Of a stretch of DNA of 64,000 nt, positions 15,881 to 26,629 are shown one piece after another. Position 1 is the stretch's first letter. Each line of letters starts with the position of its first letter. A program made the translations under genes and the position numbers. The stretch comes from Aureispira sp. CCB-QB1. GTDB lineage: Bacteria > Bacteroidota > Bacteroidia > Chitinophagales > Saprospiraceae. The stretch is taken from assembly GCA_945870185.1 (NCBI GenBank), contig CAMBRK010000002.1, positions 62,001 through 126,000 on the forward strand. The letters run 5' to 3'. The notes beneath the pieces are model-generated. The model saw nothing but the letters and a program-made list of their open reading frames with translations. It had not been told where the DNA came from and ran no database searches.

Positions 15881-18800
15881 ATGAGTTTGAAACAGTGTTT
15901 ATTATTTATTTTATTGATTGCAGGAATTGCTACACAGATGCTAGCAAAAATGCCTTCTAGAAACCTTCCAGATCCATATGTTAATGATATTCATTCTCAA
16001 ATATCCACGGATACTATTCCATGGGTAGATAGAAAAGGTGACTACATCACAGATAAAAAGTACAATCCTTTTGATATCACCCCAAGCGAGATCAAGCAAA
16101 AGGTAGAATTTGACCCAAAGACGGGCCAATATGTCATTATGGAAAAAATTGGTGACGAGTACTATAGGACACCTTCATATATGACTTTTGATGAGTACTT
16201 AGATTACATAGGTGGAGATCAAGAAAGAAGATATTTCAATACATTAGGTGGTATCAAGTCAGAAAAAAAATCAAAATCAGGCAAGATAGACCCTATGGAT
16301 AAGGTTGACCTCAAAAATAGCTTGATCGACAGGCTTTTTGGAGGTACTGAGGTAAATATACAGCCGCAAGGAAGGGTAGATCTCAATGTAGGATGGCTCC
16401 ACACACGAAGAGAAGATCCAAGAATTCCATTAAATAATCAAATTATCAATCAGCCTGATTTCCAGCCACAAATCAAAATGGGAGTCAATGGAAAAATAGG
16501 TCAAAAACTTAATCTAGATTTTAACTACGACACCCAGTCTACTTTTGATTTTGACAGACAGATCAAGTTGGCTTTTGATTCTGATTCATTTTCTGAGGAT
16601 GATATCATCAAAAAAATTGAAGCAGGAAATGTGAGCTTACCACTCAGAGGCAATCTTATACAAGGAGCGCAGAGTCTTTTTGGTCTCAAGACTGAGCTAC
16701 AGTTTGGTAGGCTCAGGGTGACGGGACTCGTATCTCAGCAAAGGTCGAGAAACAATTCTATAAAAATAGAAAACGGAGTCTCTGAGCAAAAATTTATCAT
16801 CAATCCTATCAGATATGATGAAAATAGGCACTTTCTTTTGACTCATTACAATAGAAGGGTTTATGAAAAAGCACTTTCAAATTTACCATACATTGGTACT
16901 CCTCACCAAATTGCACAAATTGAAGTATGGATATCAGACGATAGACCTGAATTTCAGGAAAATACAAATATGGTTGCTGCCATCGCAGACCTTGGTGAAT
17001 CTGATCAAGCATTCTCTACTAATATAAATGCTGCTACAATTTACAATAACAATGCTGATAAAGATGATAGTGGGCTGCCATTACCTTACAATGAAGCTAA
17101 TGATATCTATCAGAAAGTAAAAGGGGCGAGAAATATAGAAGATATCGATAAGGTTACCAATATCCTGGAGAGCCCAAATTTTGCCCTTCAGAGAACTAGA
17201 GATTTTGAAGTATTCAGAGGTCGTCGGTTAAATACTTCTGAGTTTACTTTTAATCCCAAGCTAGGAACAATTTCCTTAAATCTTAAGCTCAGGCCTAATC
17301 AAGTACTAGGTGTTGCATACAATTACTATTATACATCTAACCCTAATGAAGTGTATCAGATCGGAGAGCTATCTGCTGCTTCTATCAATCCTGCCAACCA
17401 AGCAGATACTACTCGAGTAGAGCCACCCAAAGTGCACTTTGTCAAACTCCTGAAATCCACCAATCAGATTGTGTCGTCTCCTATGTGGGATCTCATGATG
17501 AAAAATGTGTACAACCTGAATACTAGTCAGCTCAATCCTACAGATTTCGAATTTGATGTCTATTTTGAAGATGACCGAGCGGATGGTTCCTTAAAAAGAT
17601 ATCTCAATGATCCTTTATTGATCAGACTTCCTATCTTAGAACTACTAAATCTCGACAAACTAAATAGATTCGGAGATCCTCAGCCGGATGGTTTTTTTGA
17701 TTACATACCTGGTGTCACGGTTATAGAAAGAACAGGAACTGTGGTATTTCCCGTTTTAGAGCCATTCGGAAGTCATTTAACTAGTGAAAAAATAGGGGCG
17801 ATCATGTTAAGCAAACCTGGTTTTACACCTGCCGACACTGTAGGATTAGGTAATGTACTTAAAGATTTTAGATATGATGAATTATATGATCAGATATCTG
17901 CTGTAACCGAACATACTGGATTGATCAGAAATAAATTTAGAATGGTGGGTAAAGTCAAAGCCGCAGCCGCAAATGGGGAAATCAGTTTAGGGTTTTTCGT
18001 TCCGCCGGGTTCTGTAAGAGTTTCTGCAGGTGGAAAGCAGCTCATAGAAGGACAAGATTACGAAATTGATTATTCTTTGGGTAGACTTAGAATCATTAAT
18101 GCTGCCTATCTACAGCAAGGTACGCCTTTGGATGTGAGATTTGAGGACAACTCTCTCTTCAATCTGCAGCAAAAAAATATGATGGGTCTCAGATTTGAGT
18201 ATCAGTTTAGTAAAAAATCGAGTCTAGGGGCTACTTATTTGCGACTAGCAGAGCGACCTATTACACAGAAGGTAAATATAGGAGATGACCCCATAAAAAA
18301 TCAGATTTTTGGATTTGATTATAATTATAGCGATGAAGTACCTTTTGTAACCAAGTTAGTAGATAAGTTACCATTTTATAGTACGGCTGAAAAGTCAAAA
18401 ATTAATTTCACTGCAGAAGCAGCAGGTCTCAAGCCTGGACATGCTCGGGGAATAGATTTCGAATATGTAGATAACCAAGGTAATACCGTAGTAGAAAATC
18501 AAGGTATTGCCAATTTGGATGATTTCGAAGGAGCTATTACCAATTTTAATCTTGGAGGCTTCAATGCCAATCTTTGGACATTGGCGAGTACACCGAGTAG
18601 GTTTTATGAAGATGATACTAAATTTTCGGAAGCAAAGCTAGTCAACGATCAAGCTACCAACGCAAACCGAGCTTTGATCAACTGGAATACTCTGGATTTG
18701 GGAACTAACAGAACATCAAAAGATGCAAATCCTTATTCAAGAGTTTTTAACCAAAACCAACTCTTCCAAAACAGACAGGTTCAACCGGGTCAGCAACAGC

Positions 18801-21800
18801 AGTTGTTTACGTTTGATGTTAGTTATTATCCCACAGAAAGAGGACCATATAATTTTGAAGAAAGAAATGGTATCCGAGGTTATTCCAGAGGATTTGATAT
18901 TGTCGATAATAAACTTGTGTTGAGAGACCCTAAGACAAGGTGGGCTGGTATACAAAGATATTTTCAAAACTCAGACTTCGAGACTGCCAACTATGAAAGT
19001 ATCGAATTTTGGATGATGAACCCATTTATGGAAAGACCTGATGGAGTAAAGCATAAGCAGAACGAAGAAGGAAGGATTGTCTTTAACTTGGGAAGTGTCT
19101 CAGAGGATGTAATCAAAGATAACTTGCTACATTTCGAAAACGCCATGCCTACTTCAACTAGAAGGACGCCCGTGACCAATACGATTTATGGTAAAGCTAC
19201 CGTAAGTATTCCACAAGTCAATGGATTTGATATTCAGGAAGGTCCAACTCAGGATGTAGGATTGGATGGACTAAGTGATAATGAAGAAGCAATAAAATAT
19301 CAAAAATGGATGGTTGACAACGCATTGATTAGTGTTCCAGGAATAGCAACTGACCCTTCCAATGATAACTTTGTATTTTTTAATGACTCACCCGATACTA
19401 CCTTACTAGGTAGAATGAAGCAATTTAATGGGCCTGAAGGAAATACTCCATTTAGAAATACTCAAGGTGGTAATAATAATCAGTTTGTAAGAGGAAATAA
19501 TAATCCGGATACTGAAGATATTAATAATAACAAAACATTGGATCAAACTGAGGCTTTTTATGAATACTTTTTAGACATCAGAAATATAGATGGGGCTATT
19601 GATGAAGGTGCAGTAAGTAAATACCTTAGAGAAACTAAAGATGTCAGCATTCAAAATGAAAAAGGACAAACACAAGTAGTAAAATGGTATCGTTTCCAGA
19701 TTCCCATCAATAGTGGCCAAAAAGTCGGTCCTATCGATGGGTTTAGGGGTATCCAGTATATGAGGATGTATATGACTGATTTTGAGACAGCCAAGACATT
19801 CAGACTAGCAGATTTTCAATTACAACGAAGTATATGGCGTAAACAACTTCCTATATGTGAAAAAGTTGAAGACCCCGGTAAAATCGATTTTAGTATAGAT
19901 GATGTAGGGATAGAAGAAAACTCAGATAAACTTCCGTTCCATTATAGAACTCCAAGAGGAGCTATACGTACAAGGGCTTTTGGCCAAATCGCAAACTTAT
20001 TGCAAGATGAACGGTCTATGGCTTTAAAATTCAGAAATTTGCCACAATCGTGTGAGGCAGGTATGACCAAGCTTGCTAATATTAATCTAGCCTTGTACAA
20101 GAGATTACAAATGTTTGTTCATGCTGAAAATCTGTTAAATATCGGTGCAGATAGCATCGCCGATAATGATTTAGCCGTCATAGTAAGATTAGGTAAGGAT
20201 TTTCCTGTAGATTCAGACAGTACTAGTGTGGTAACCAAAGAATTTAGGAGAGAAAATAACAACTACTATGAGTACGAACTTCCGTTAAAAGTTTCTACAG
20301 TGACCAATAATGCTTTTCAACATACTGAAGAAAACATTTGGCCTGATGCAAATTTTATCGATCTTAATTTGGACACGCTGTTAAATCTTAGGAGAGGACG
20401 TATCACTTCTGGTCGTTCGTCCAGAGAAAGGATAGAAGAATTCATAATCAATCCCGAAAGAGGTGATGTAGTTCGTATGGTAGGTAATCCATCTCTGGGC
20501 GCTGTCAAGATGATACAAATATCCGTAAAAAACAGAACCACTAATAAAATACTTGCTGGTGAAATTTGGGTCAATGAGCTCAGGGTCAATGGATACAATG
20601 AGGACTTTGCATGGGCAGCTCAGAGTAGGCTTCAATTGCAAATGGCTGATCTAGGAGAGATTAATCTTCAAGGTAGTTACAGTAGCAATGGTTTTGGGGC
20701 ACTAGATAAAAGACTTCATGAACGAAATCGGGAAGAAAAACTGACTTATGATGCTGCCATCAATGTGGACGCAGGTAAAATTTTACCAAATGCAGCCAAA
20801 CTCACCATCCCTGTTTATGCTCAATATCAAAAGACAATCATCACTCCGGAGTTTGACCCGTTTGACCAGGATATAAGAGTGAAGGAAAAGCTTGATTTGA
20901 TCACAGAAAGTAGAAAGAGAGATTCTATCAAAGCACTAGCCAGAGAAGAATTGACCATCAAAACATTTAATGTTACCAATGCCAAAATTAATGCAGGTGG
21001 AACAGGTAAACCTTGGTCTCCTTCCAATGTAGGTATATCCTATGCTTTTACGGAAAGAACCGCTGCCAATGCACTCATTTCAGAAGATAAGGAACAAACC
21101 CGTACTTTAGGTTTGGATTATGTTTATGCTCGCAAATCTTCGTACATAGAACCATTTAAATTTATAAAATCCAAAGCTTTTCAGATCATTTCTGACTTTA
21201 ACTTCAGTTTGCTCCCTAGCAATTTCTCGTTCAATTCCAGAATGTCTGATCAACTCAATAGGAGAACTTTCCGACAGCCCATCGTACCAATTTATGCATT
21301 TGACGATAATAGATTTAACTGGGAGCGTAACTATGTTTTGGATTGGGACTTTACCAAGTCATTGAGATTTGGGTACAGAGCCAGAACAAATTCCATAGTA
21401 GACCAACTCAGGTACGTAGGTGTTGCCAACACTTTAGAAGATAGATACCTTGTGGATGAAAAAGGAAGTGAAACAGACGAAAATGGACGCAATTATCGCG
21501 ACATCGTCAGTGAAATAGATGATCCCAACTATTACAGAAATAAAAATCTGAGATCCTTGGGTAGAGCAAAGGCATACAGTCACAATGTATCACTCAATTA
21601 CAAGTTGCCTTTTAAAAGTATTCCTATCCTGAATTGGGTCACAGCGGGAGCTGACTATAAAGCAGATTATGCATGGGACGGAGGTAGTTTGATTGAGATC
21701 GATGATGCAGGTACATTATTGGGCAATACCATCAGAAATGGACAAAATGCCAGTATGAATGTTACCTTAGATTTCAGTAGGTTATATAACAAATCGGGAT

Positions 21801-23509
21801 ATCTCAAATCTATAGAAACCGGAAAAGCACAAAAGAAAGGAAATAAAACAGCTACACCATCTAGACAAAGGACCGTTTCATCTCGAGGAGGTAAAGACAC
21901 GAGTAAGTTGGATGCTATGGAAGCTGAAAAGACGCCTGACCTATCCGGTTCAAACGATGAAGCTGACATTGATAAATCGAAAAAATCCTCTAAGAAAGAT
22001 AAATCTGATAAAAAGGATGAGCCTCGGAATCCATCTTTGGCAGAAAGAATCATCATACGTCCATTACTTTCTGTAAGATCTATCAAGTTTAATTATAAAG
22101 AAGATCGTACCACTGTGATTCCAGGTTTCATGCCACAATCTAGATTACTAGGTCAAAGTGAAGGTTTTACTGCGCCAGGTTGGGATTTTATAGCGGGTAT
22201 TCAGCCACAGATTCAAGGATCAGATAATTGGTTGCAAAGAAATCAGGAATGGTTTAATCCAAGTACAAATTTCAATGAGCAGTTGACTCAAACCAAGAGA
22301 CATGCCCTAGATATCAAAGCACTCATTGAACCGTTTAAAGATTTCAGTGTGGATGTCAGTTTTAAGAAAAACTATCAGGAGACACACAATGAAGTATTTA
22401 GAAAAACAGAGAAGACGGGAGATGCCTTCCAGCAACTAGCCCTGTTTGATGTGGGTTCTTATGATGCGTCATATTATACGCTGAATACTTTGTTTAGAGG
22501 TAGCAAAGGCCTTTATGATCAGTTTAAATTAAACCGTGAAATCGTCTCTAGAAGACTACCAAATGTAGAAAGTCCAGGAGTCTATGGTCAAGACCCTAGG
22601 TTTCCTGGTGGTTACGGACCTACTCATACAGCGGTGACTGTACCTGCATTTATTGCTACTTATACCAATCGGTCAGCTTGGAATGTAGAGCTAGATCAGG
22701 TTGCAGTATTTAGTAAAAACACTTTTATTCCAAAACCAAACTGGCAACTCAATTATAATGGGTTAGGAAAATTGAGCATGTTTAAAAAGCATTTTTCTAA
22801 CATTACCATTAAACATGGATATGCTTCTACAGTTAGAGTCAGTAGCTTCCAGACATCCCCATTATTTGATAATCAAGATCCTTTTGGCAACTTGTCACCT
22901 AATGATAATTATTATACCAGATTAGAAGTTCCTTCTGTCCAAATTCAAGAGCAATTTGTTCCTGTCTTGGGTATCAGCTTGAAAACTGTCAAGGATCTAA
23001 AATTAGATATGGACTTTAAAATGACCCGCGCGCTTTCATTGGATGGAACACAACTAAGGGAAAACAAGAATACAGAAATAACTGTAGGTGGTGGGTATGT
23101 CATTAAAAACTTCCGAACGATCAAAAAAGAGAAAAAGAAGAAAAAGTCCAAAAAAGGAGGCAAAGATTCTGACAATCCTGATGCAGATCCTAAAAAAGAT
23201 GGAGGTCTACTGTCAAAACTTGTAAAGGATAAAGGTACCAGCGCAGAAGGAAAAGATTTAAAAATCAATTTGGCATATTCACTCAGGGATGATATCTCAG
23301 AAGTATATGATTTACAAACCGGTATAGATGGGCAAGCCAACAGAGGTCAAAAGACGGTTACTTTCAGTCCTACAGTAGAATATGATGTAAATAAAAATTT
23401 GGCACTTAGATTTTACTTCGATTATTCCAGGTCGGTGCCCAAAACAACACTTTCGTTTCCTACAACTACGATACGCTCTGGGGTTACGCTCAGGTTTAGT
23501 ATAAATTAG
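15881..23509 (+). CDS. sprA: SprA, type IX secretion outer-membrane translocon
   Basis: A giant protein of about 2542 residues with an N-terminal signal peptide (LLFILLIAGIATQMLA). It matches SprA/Sov: PQGRVDLNVGWLHTRRED early on, the repeated NLKLRPNQVLGVAYNYYYT and MMGLRFEYQFSKKSSLGATY strands, and a final SGVTLRFSIN strand. SprA forms the very large single-chain barrel through which T9SS cargo leaves, and it is needed for gliding adhesin export in Flavobacterium. A TTG two codons upstream opens the frame, but ATG 15881 starts the signal peptide. Two lysine- and serine-rich charged stretches (about residues 1985-2050 and 2410-2455) look like flexible loops inserted between strands. A terminator follows at 23545. 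Confidence 0.95.
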   Translation: MSLKQCLLFILLIAGIATQMLAKMPSRNLPDPYVNDIHSQISTDTIPWVDRKGDYITDKKYNPFDITPSEIKQKVEFDPKTGQYVIMEKIGDEYYRTPSYMTFDEYLDYIGGDQERRYFNTLGGIKSEKKSKSGKIDPMDKVDLKNSLIDRLFGGTEVNIQPQGRVDLNVGWLHTRREDPRIPLNNQIINQPDFQPQIKMGVNGKIGQKLNLDFNYDTQSTFDFDRQIKLAFDSDSFSEDDIIKKIEAGNVSLPLRGNLIQGAQSLFGLKTELQFGRLRVTGLVSQQRSRNNSIKIENGVSEQKFIINPIRYDENRHFLLTHYNRRVYEKALSNLPYIGTPHQIAQIEVWISDDRPEFQENTNMVAAIADLGESDQAFSTNINAATIYNNNADKDDSGLPLPYNEANDIYQKVKGARNIEDIDKVTNILESPNFALQRTRDFEVFRGRRLNTSEFTFNPKLGTISLNLKLRPNQVLGVAYNYYYTSNPNEVYQIGELSAASINPANQADTTRVEPPKVHFVKLLKSTNQIVSSPMWDLMMKNVYNLNTSQLNPTDFEFDVYFEDDRADGSLKRYLNDPLLIRLPILELLNLDKLNRFGDPQPDGFFDYIPGVTVIERTGTVVFPVLEPFGSHLTSEKIGAIMLSKPGFTPADTVGLGNVLKDFRYDELYDQISAVTEHTGLIRNKFRMVGKVKAAAANGEISLGFFVPPGSVRVSAGGKQLIEGQDYEIDYSLGRLRIINAAYLQQGTPLDVRFEDNSLFNLQQKNMMGLRFEYQFSKKSSLGATYLRLAERPITQKVNIGDDPIKNQIFGFDYNYSDEVPFVTKLVDKLPFYSTAEKSKINFTAEAAGLKPGHARGIDFEYVDNQGNTVVENQGIANLDDFEGAITNFNLGGFNANLWTLASTPSRFYEDDTKFSEAKLVNDQATNANRALINWNTLDLGTNRTSKDANPYSRVFNQNQLFQNRQVQPGQQQQLFTFDVSYYPTERGPYNFEERNGIRGYSRGFDIVDNKLVLRDPKTRWAGIQRYFQNSDFETANYESIEFWMMNPFMERPDGVKHKQNEEGRIVFNLGSVSEDVIKDNLLHFENAMPTSTRRTPVTNTIYGKATVSIPQVNGFDIQEGPTQDVGLDGLSDNEEAIKYQKWMVDNALISVPGIATDPSNDNFVFFNDSPDTTLLGRMKQFNGPEGNTPFRNTQGGNNNQFVRGNNNPDTEDINNNKTLDQTEAFYEYFLDIRNIDGAIDEGAVSKYLRETKDVSIQNEKGQTQVVKWYRFQIPINSGQKVGPIDGFRGIQYMRMYMTDFETAKTFRLADFQLQRSIWRKQLPICEKVEDPGKIDFSIDDVGIEENSDKLPFHYRTPRGAIRTRAFGQIANLLQDERSMALKFRNLPQSCEAGMTKLANINLALYKRLQMFVHAENLLNIGADSIADNDLAVIVRLGKDFPVDSDSTSVVTKEFRRENNNYYEYELPLKVSTVTNNAFQHTEENIWPDANFIDLNLDTLLNLRRGRITSGRSSRERIEEFIINPERGDVVRMVGNPSLGAVKMIQISVKNRTTNKILAGEIWVNELRVNGYNEDFAWAAQSRLQLQMADLGEINLQGSYSSNGFGALDKRLHERNREEKLTYDAAINVDAGKILPNAAKLTIPVYAQYQKTIITPEFDPFDQDIRVKEKLDLITESRKRDSIKALAREELTIKTFNVTNAKINAGGTGKPWSPSNVGISYAFTERTAANALISEDKEQTRTLGLDYVYARKSSYIEPFKFIKSKAFQIISDFNFSLLPSNFSFNSRMSDQLNRRTFRQPIVPIYAFDDNRFNWERNYVLDWDFTKSLRFGYRARTNSIVDQLRYVGVANTLEDRYLVDEKGSETDENGRNYRDIVSEIDDPNYYRNKNLRSLGRAKAYSHNVSLNYKLPFKSIPILNWVTAGADYKADYAWDGGSLIEIDDAGTLLGNTIRNGQNASMNVTLDFSRLYNKSGYLKSIETGKAQKKGNKTATPSRQRTVSSRGGKDTSKLDAMEAEKTPDLSGSNDEADIDKSKKSSKKDKSDKKDEPRNPSLAERIIIRPLLSVRSIKFNYKEDRTTVIPGFMPQSRLLGQSEGFTAPGWDFIAGIQPQIQGSDNWLQRNQEWFNPSTNFNEQLTQTKRHALDIKALIEPFKDFSVDVSFKKNYQETHNEVFRKTEKTGDAFQQLALFDVGSYDASYYTLNTLFRGSKGLYDQFKLNREIVSRRLPNVESPGVYGQDPRFPGGYGPTHTAVTVPAFIATYTNRSAWNVELDQVAVFSKNTFIPKPNWQLNYNGLGKLSMFKKHFSNITIKHGYASTVRVSSFQTSPLFDNQDPFGNLSPNDNYYTRLEVPSVQIQEQFVPVLGISLKTVKDLKLDMDFKMTRALSLDGTQLRENKNTEITVGGGYVIKNFRTIKKEKKKKKSKKGGKDSDNPDADPKKDGGLLSKLVKDKGTSAEGKDLKINLAYSLRDDISEVYDLQTGIDGQANRGQKTVTFSPTVEYDVNKNLALRFYFDYSRSVPKTTLSFPTTTIRSGVTLRFSIN

Positions 23510-23544
23510 AGTAAGTACACAGAGTAAGTACTATTAAAATATTT

Positions 23545-23584
23545 AAAGGGTTGGTTCATCTTGGAATCAGCCCTTTCTTTTTAT
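23545..23584 (+). terminator. rho-independent terminator of sprA
   Basis: A 13-bp stem with wobble pairs (23545-23557 with 23564-23576), a short loop, then a T-rich run (CTTTCTTTTT region). It is 36 bp after the sprA stop. The remaining 220 bp up to 23802 show no further gene. Confidence 0.7.
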
Positions 23585-23802
23585 TTCGAATATAGCGATT
23601 TGTAATGCTGAAAGATAATCTTAAGCGCATTTCCGATATTAATGGAGCTTTTATGATTGGATTTAAATATTTTTTTAAAAATAAATGCAGTGCATGGGAG
23701 CGTTTGTTAAAAAAATATACTCTTTAGTTTTATACAGTCTGTAATTTATTTCAATCATTAATTTATTTTCCTTATTTTTATCACCTATTTTAAATATCAT
23801 TC

Positions 23803-26061
23803 ATGCAACGTATAATTTATATCATCAGCCTGTTTTCGGTGCTACTCTTTACATCTTGTCACAAGGATACAGACAGCGGTATAAATGAAGAAATTCTAAC
23901 CACTTTTTCTGCCAAAGTCTATAAAGAAGTTAATGGCTCCATCTTGGGTTACGTCTATGACGAAAACAAAAATCCGCTGGCAGATGCTACGGTGGCCACA
24001 TACAGTACCGTCACCAAAACCAATAAACACGGAGTCTTCCTCATCAAAAATGCTAAAATGGACCAACAAGGTACTTACCTAAAAGTGGTCAAAAATGGAT
24101 ATTTACTGGGTTCAGATTATGTATATCCATCGGAGGGCACTACCGTCAATTCCAGAATTCAGATGTTGACATTAGACAATAAGTATAATTTTTTAAGTAC
24201 TCAAGGTGGTACCATAGAAATAAAAGATAATTGTAAAATCATTTTTGAACCTAACTCAATAGTCAACGAAAGTGGTCAGCTTTACAATGGAAAAGTATTG
24301 GTATCAGCTCATTATCTGAATCCCAATGATGCCGAAATAGGTGCTTCCATGCCAGGAGGTCTTATGGCAGACGATGCTAAGGGTAATTCTGTAATCCTAG
24401 GCACACTCGGTATGATGGCTGTAGAACTCAGGGACGAGTCTGGAAAGGAGCTTAACATCAAATCTGGCAGCACAGCGACATTGGAGTTTCCAGCTGTCAC
24501 CAGTTATAAACCATCAGATATTCCACTTTGGTCTTTTAACGAAACCAAAGGATGGTGGAAAGAAGAAGGCAAAGCCACATTGCAAGGAGATAAATATATA
24601 GCGAAGGTTGGCCATTTTAGCTTTTGGAATTGTGATGCGTCATTTCCGCTGATCGAGATCTGTGGTAAGGTAAAATTTGAAAATGGTGATTCAGCAAAAT
24701 ACTTTATGGTAGAAGTAAAAGCTGAAGGGTTGGGGACATCCTATGGATCTACTAATGAGCATGGCGAATTTTGTGGAAAAATGCCCAAAGGTAAAAAACT
24801 CACGATATCCGTGTATTCTGTTTTTTGCAATAAAAAATTGATAACTTCTATTGATGTAGGACCTTTTGACAATAATACCATACTTAATGATATCATAATC
24901 AAAAAGCAAGATGAATATAGGATCAAAGGTTCTATTAATTGTAGTGGCACTAAACCAACAGATGGCATTGTAGTCGTGATGATTGATAACCAAAAGCTAA
25001 TATATCGGACCAATGAAAATGGAGTATTTGATATAGATCTTTCGGGACTCATATGTGATGACACAAAAGAAGTAGCAATTTTCGGATTTGACAATCTATC
25101 TGGAGCCACCAGTATGACAAAGGAATTTTTAGAAAAACCTAATACAGAAGTTATTTTAAACATATGTGAGATATCCTGTGATTTTGCTGCATTACTAAAA
25201 TATGATTGCGAAAAGAAATTGTCTTCCAATGTAACAGGAGGTAGTGGAAATTTCAAGTATTCGTGGAGTTCAGGTGCAACAGTTAAAGATATTGTTTTTG
25301 AACAAGATTCTATAGTAGAGGGTAAAACATACTGTGTTACTATCACAGATATATCCGCAAATTGCTCAAAGACTTTTTGCAAGTTGGTAAAACCCATCCA
25401 GGTTTTTGTAAGAAGTTCATGTGATGAACAAAAAATGTTTGGCCAACATTTTGGAGGCGAGGATCCTGTGACATACTTATGGCCAGATGGCAGTACTAAG
25501 GAATTCTTTAAGCCATTGTCTTCAGGAAACTATTGTCTTACTGTTACAGATAAAAATGGGTGTTCGGCTTCGTCTTGTGCATATTTTGATAATGAACCTT
25601 TGTACTTTGATCCTATCCCAACATGCTCTTTATATAATTTTTCGTTTACAAGTACACCATTTGATGATGGAGCCATTAATTTAGGTGGAGAAGTAAATTT
25701 TCCTATTCAAGTAAATGTTTTTTTACACGGCTTTAATTTTACCATCTCTTTAATAAGAAACAATTGTTATTTTTCAAAACAAATTAAATTGCCACAACTA
25801 ATTAATGGTCTTGAGGCAACAGCAAAAAATACGACCTGCTCTACTTGTAATGATGGCAAGATCAATTACAATATTGTATCAAGTGCTTCTTGTTTTGAAT
25901 GTACCGTAGGAGATATAAAGATAATAAATAGTAATCAAATTGATATAGATCTTACTGCTCAAAACAATGCAGGCCAACTTCCAAAAGGCGAGTATTTAGT
26001 AGTAGTAACAGATAAAAATACAGGATGTTATATAGCCTATAAAATAGTCAAAGTAAATTAA
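23803..26061 (+). CDS. surface lipoprotein with carboxypeptidase-regulatory and SprB-like repeats
   Basis: A 752-residue lipoprotein (LLFTSCHKD, Cys at about residue 19). Residues about 45-110 form a carboxypeptidase regulatory-like beta-sandwich (GYVYDENKNPLADATVATYS). Residues about 130-260 are a ZU5-like region (GGTIEIKDNCKIIFEPNSIV). From about 450 on it has cysteine-rich modules with the SprB/PKD pattern: SGNFKYSWSSGATVKDI then TYCVTITD, and TYLWPDGSTKEFF then YCLTVTDKNGC. There is no T9SS C-terminal sorting domain, so membrane anchoring is by lipid. The following sigma-factor gene starts two bases after its stop, so the two are probably co-transcribed. The role is likely adhesion or surface sensing; no catalytic site is visible. 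Confidence 0.72.
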   Translation: MQRIIYIISLFSVLLFTSCHKDTDSGINEEILTTFSAKVYKEVNGSILGYVYDENKNPLADATVATYSTVTKTNKHGVFLIKNAKMDQQGTYLKVVKNGYLLGSDYVYPSEGTTVNSRIQMLTLDNKYNFLSTQGGTIEIKDNCKIIFEPNSIVNESGQLYNGKVLVSAHYLNPNDAEIGASMPGGLMADDAKGNSVILGTLGMMAVELRDESGKELNIKSGSTATLEFPAVTSYKPSDIPLWSFNETKGWWKEEGKATLQGDKYIAKVGHFSFWNCDASFPLIEICGKVKFENGDSAKYFMVEVKAEGLGTSYGSTNEHGEFCGKMPKGKKLTISVYSVFCNKKLITSIDVGPFDNNTILNDIIIKKQDEYRIKGSINCSGTKPTDGIVVVMIDNQKLIYRTNENGVFDIDLSGLICDDTKEVAIFGFDNLSGATSMTKEFLEKPNTEVILNICEISCDFAALLKYDCEKKLSSNVTGGSGNFKYSWSSGATVKDIVFEQDSIVEGKTYCVTITDISANCSKTFCKLVKPIQVFVRSSCDEQKMFGQHFGGEDPVTYLWPDGSTKEFFKPLSSGNYCLTVTDKNGCSASSCAYFDNEPLYFDPIPTCSLYNFSFTSTPFDDGAINLGGEVNFPIQVNVFLHGFNFTISLIRNNCYFSKQIKLPQLINGLEATAKNTTCSTCNDGKINYNIVSSASCFECTVGDIKIINSNQIDIDLTAQNNAGQLPKGEYLVVVTDKNTGCYIAYKIVKVN

Positions 26062-26062
26062 T

Positions 26063-26614
26063 GTGCATATCGATGATATCATAAAAGGATGTAAAGAGGG
26101 AAACCGAAAATGTCAGGATGCTCTGGTGCAAAAGTTCGCACCAGGGCTCCTTTCGCTATGTGCTCGGTATACTTCGGACAGAGAGTTGGCTAGAGACGCA
26201 CTCCAAGAGTGTTTTATTAGTGCTTTTAGGTTTATCGGCCAGTATGAAGGTAAGGGAAGTTTTGAAGGTTGGTTACGAAGAATTGCAGTAACATCTTCCA
26301 TTGCTTTAAACAAAAAATTCAAACAATTACAATTTGATGAATTAACTGAAGAAGCTGGATGGGAAAAGGCAGAAGTACCAGATATTTATGACCAAATGAA
26401 TACTGAAGATATCAAAAAGCTTATTCAGAAATTACCAGAAAGCCTATATCTCGTATTTAATCTATATGTGATAGAAGGTTACCAACACAATGAGATAGCA
26501 GGTTTACTTGGAATTACTGAAAGTACATCTAGATCGGCATTGTGTAAGGCAAGAACAAAATTAATAACCATCTTAGAGCAAAATGGCAAAGTAGCTATTG
26601 CTTTGGCGTGTTAA
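26063..26614 (+). CDS. ECF RNA polymerase sigma factor
   Basis: A 183-residue sigma-70 family protein. Region 2 contains LVQKFAPGLLSLCARYTSD, DALQECFISAFRFI and GSFEGWLRRIAVTSSI. Region 4 near the C-terminus reads LPESLYLVFNLYVIEGYQHNEIAGLLGITESTSRSAL, a typical helix-turn-helix for the -35/-33 element. The start is GTG at 26063, in a different frame from the ATG at 26061. It lies between a surface lipoprotein and a single-pass membrane protein that ends in a barrel, suggesting extracytoplasmic signalling. It would direct RNA polymerase to a small regulon; the target promoters are unknown. Confidence 0.9.
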   Translation: MHIDDIIKGCKEGNRKCQDALVQKFAPGLLSLCARYTSDRELARDALQECFISAFRFIGQYEGKGSFEGWLRRIAVTSSIALNKKFKQLQFDELTEEAGWEKAEVPDIYDQMNTEDIKKLIQKLPESLYLVFNLYVIEGYQHNEIAGLLGITESTSRSALCKARTKLITILEQNGKVAIALAC

Positions 26615-26629
26615 GTAAATAAAGAAAAA

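Noticed and set aside
24741-25397. 218-codon minus-strand frame inside the SprB-like lipoprotein
   Set aside because: It lies wholly within a well-supported plus-strand gene and has no family features.
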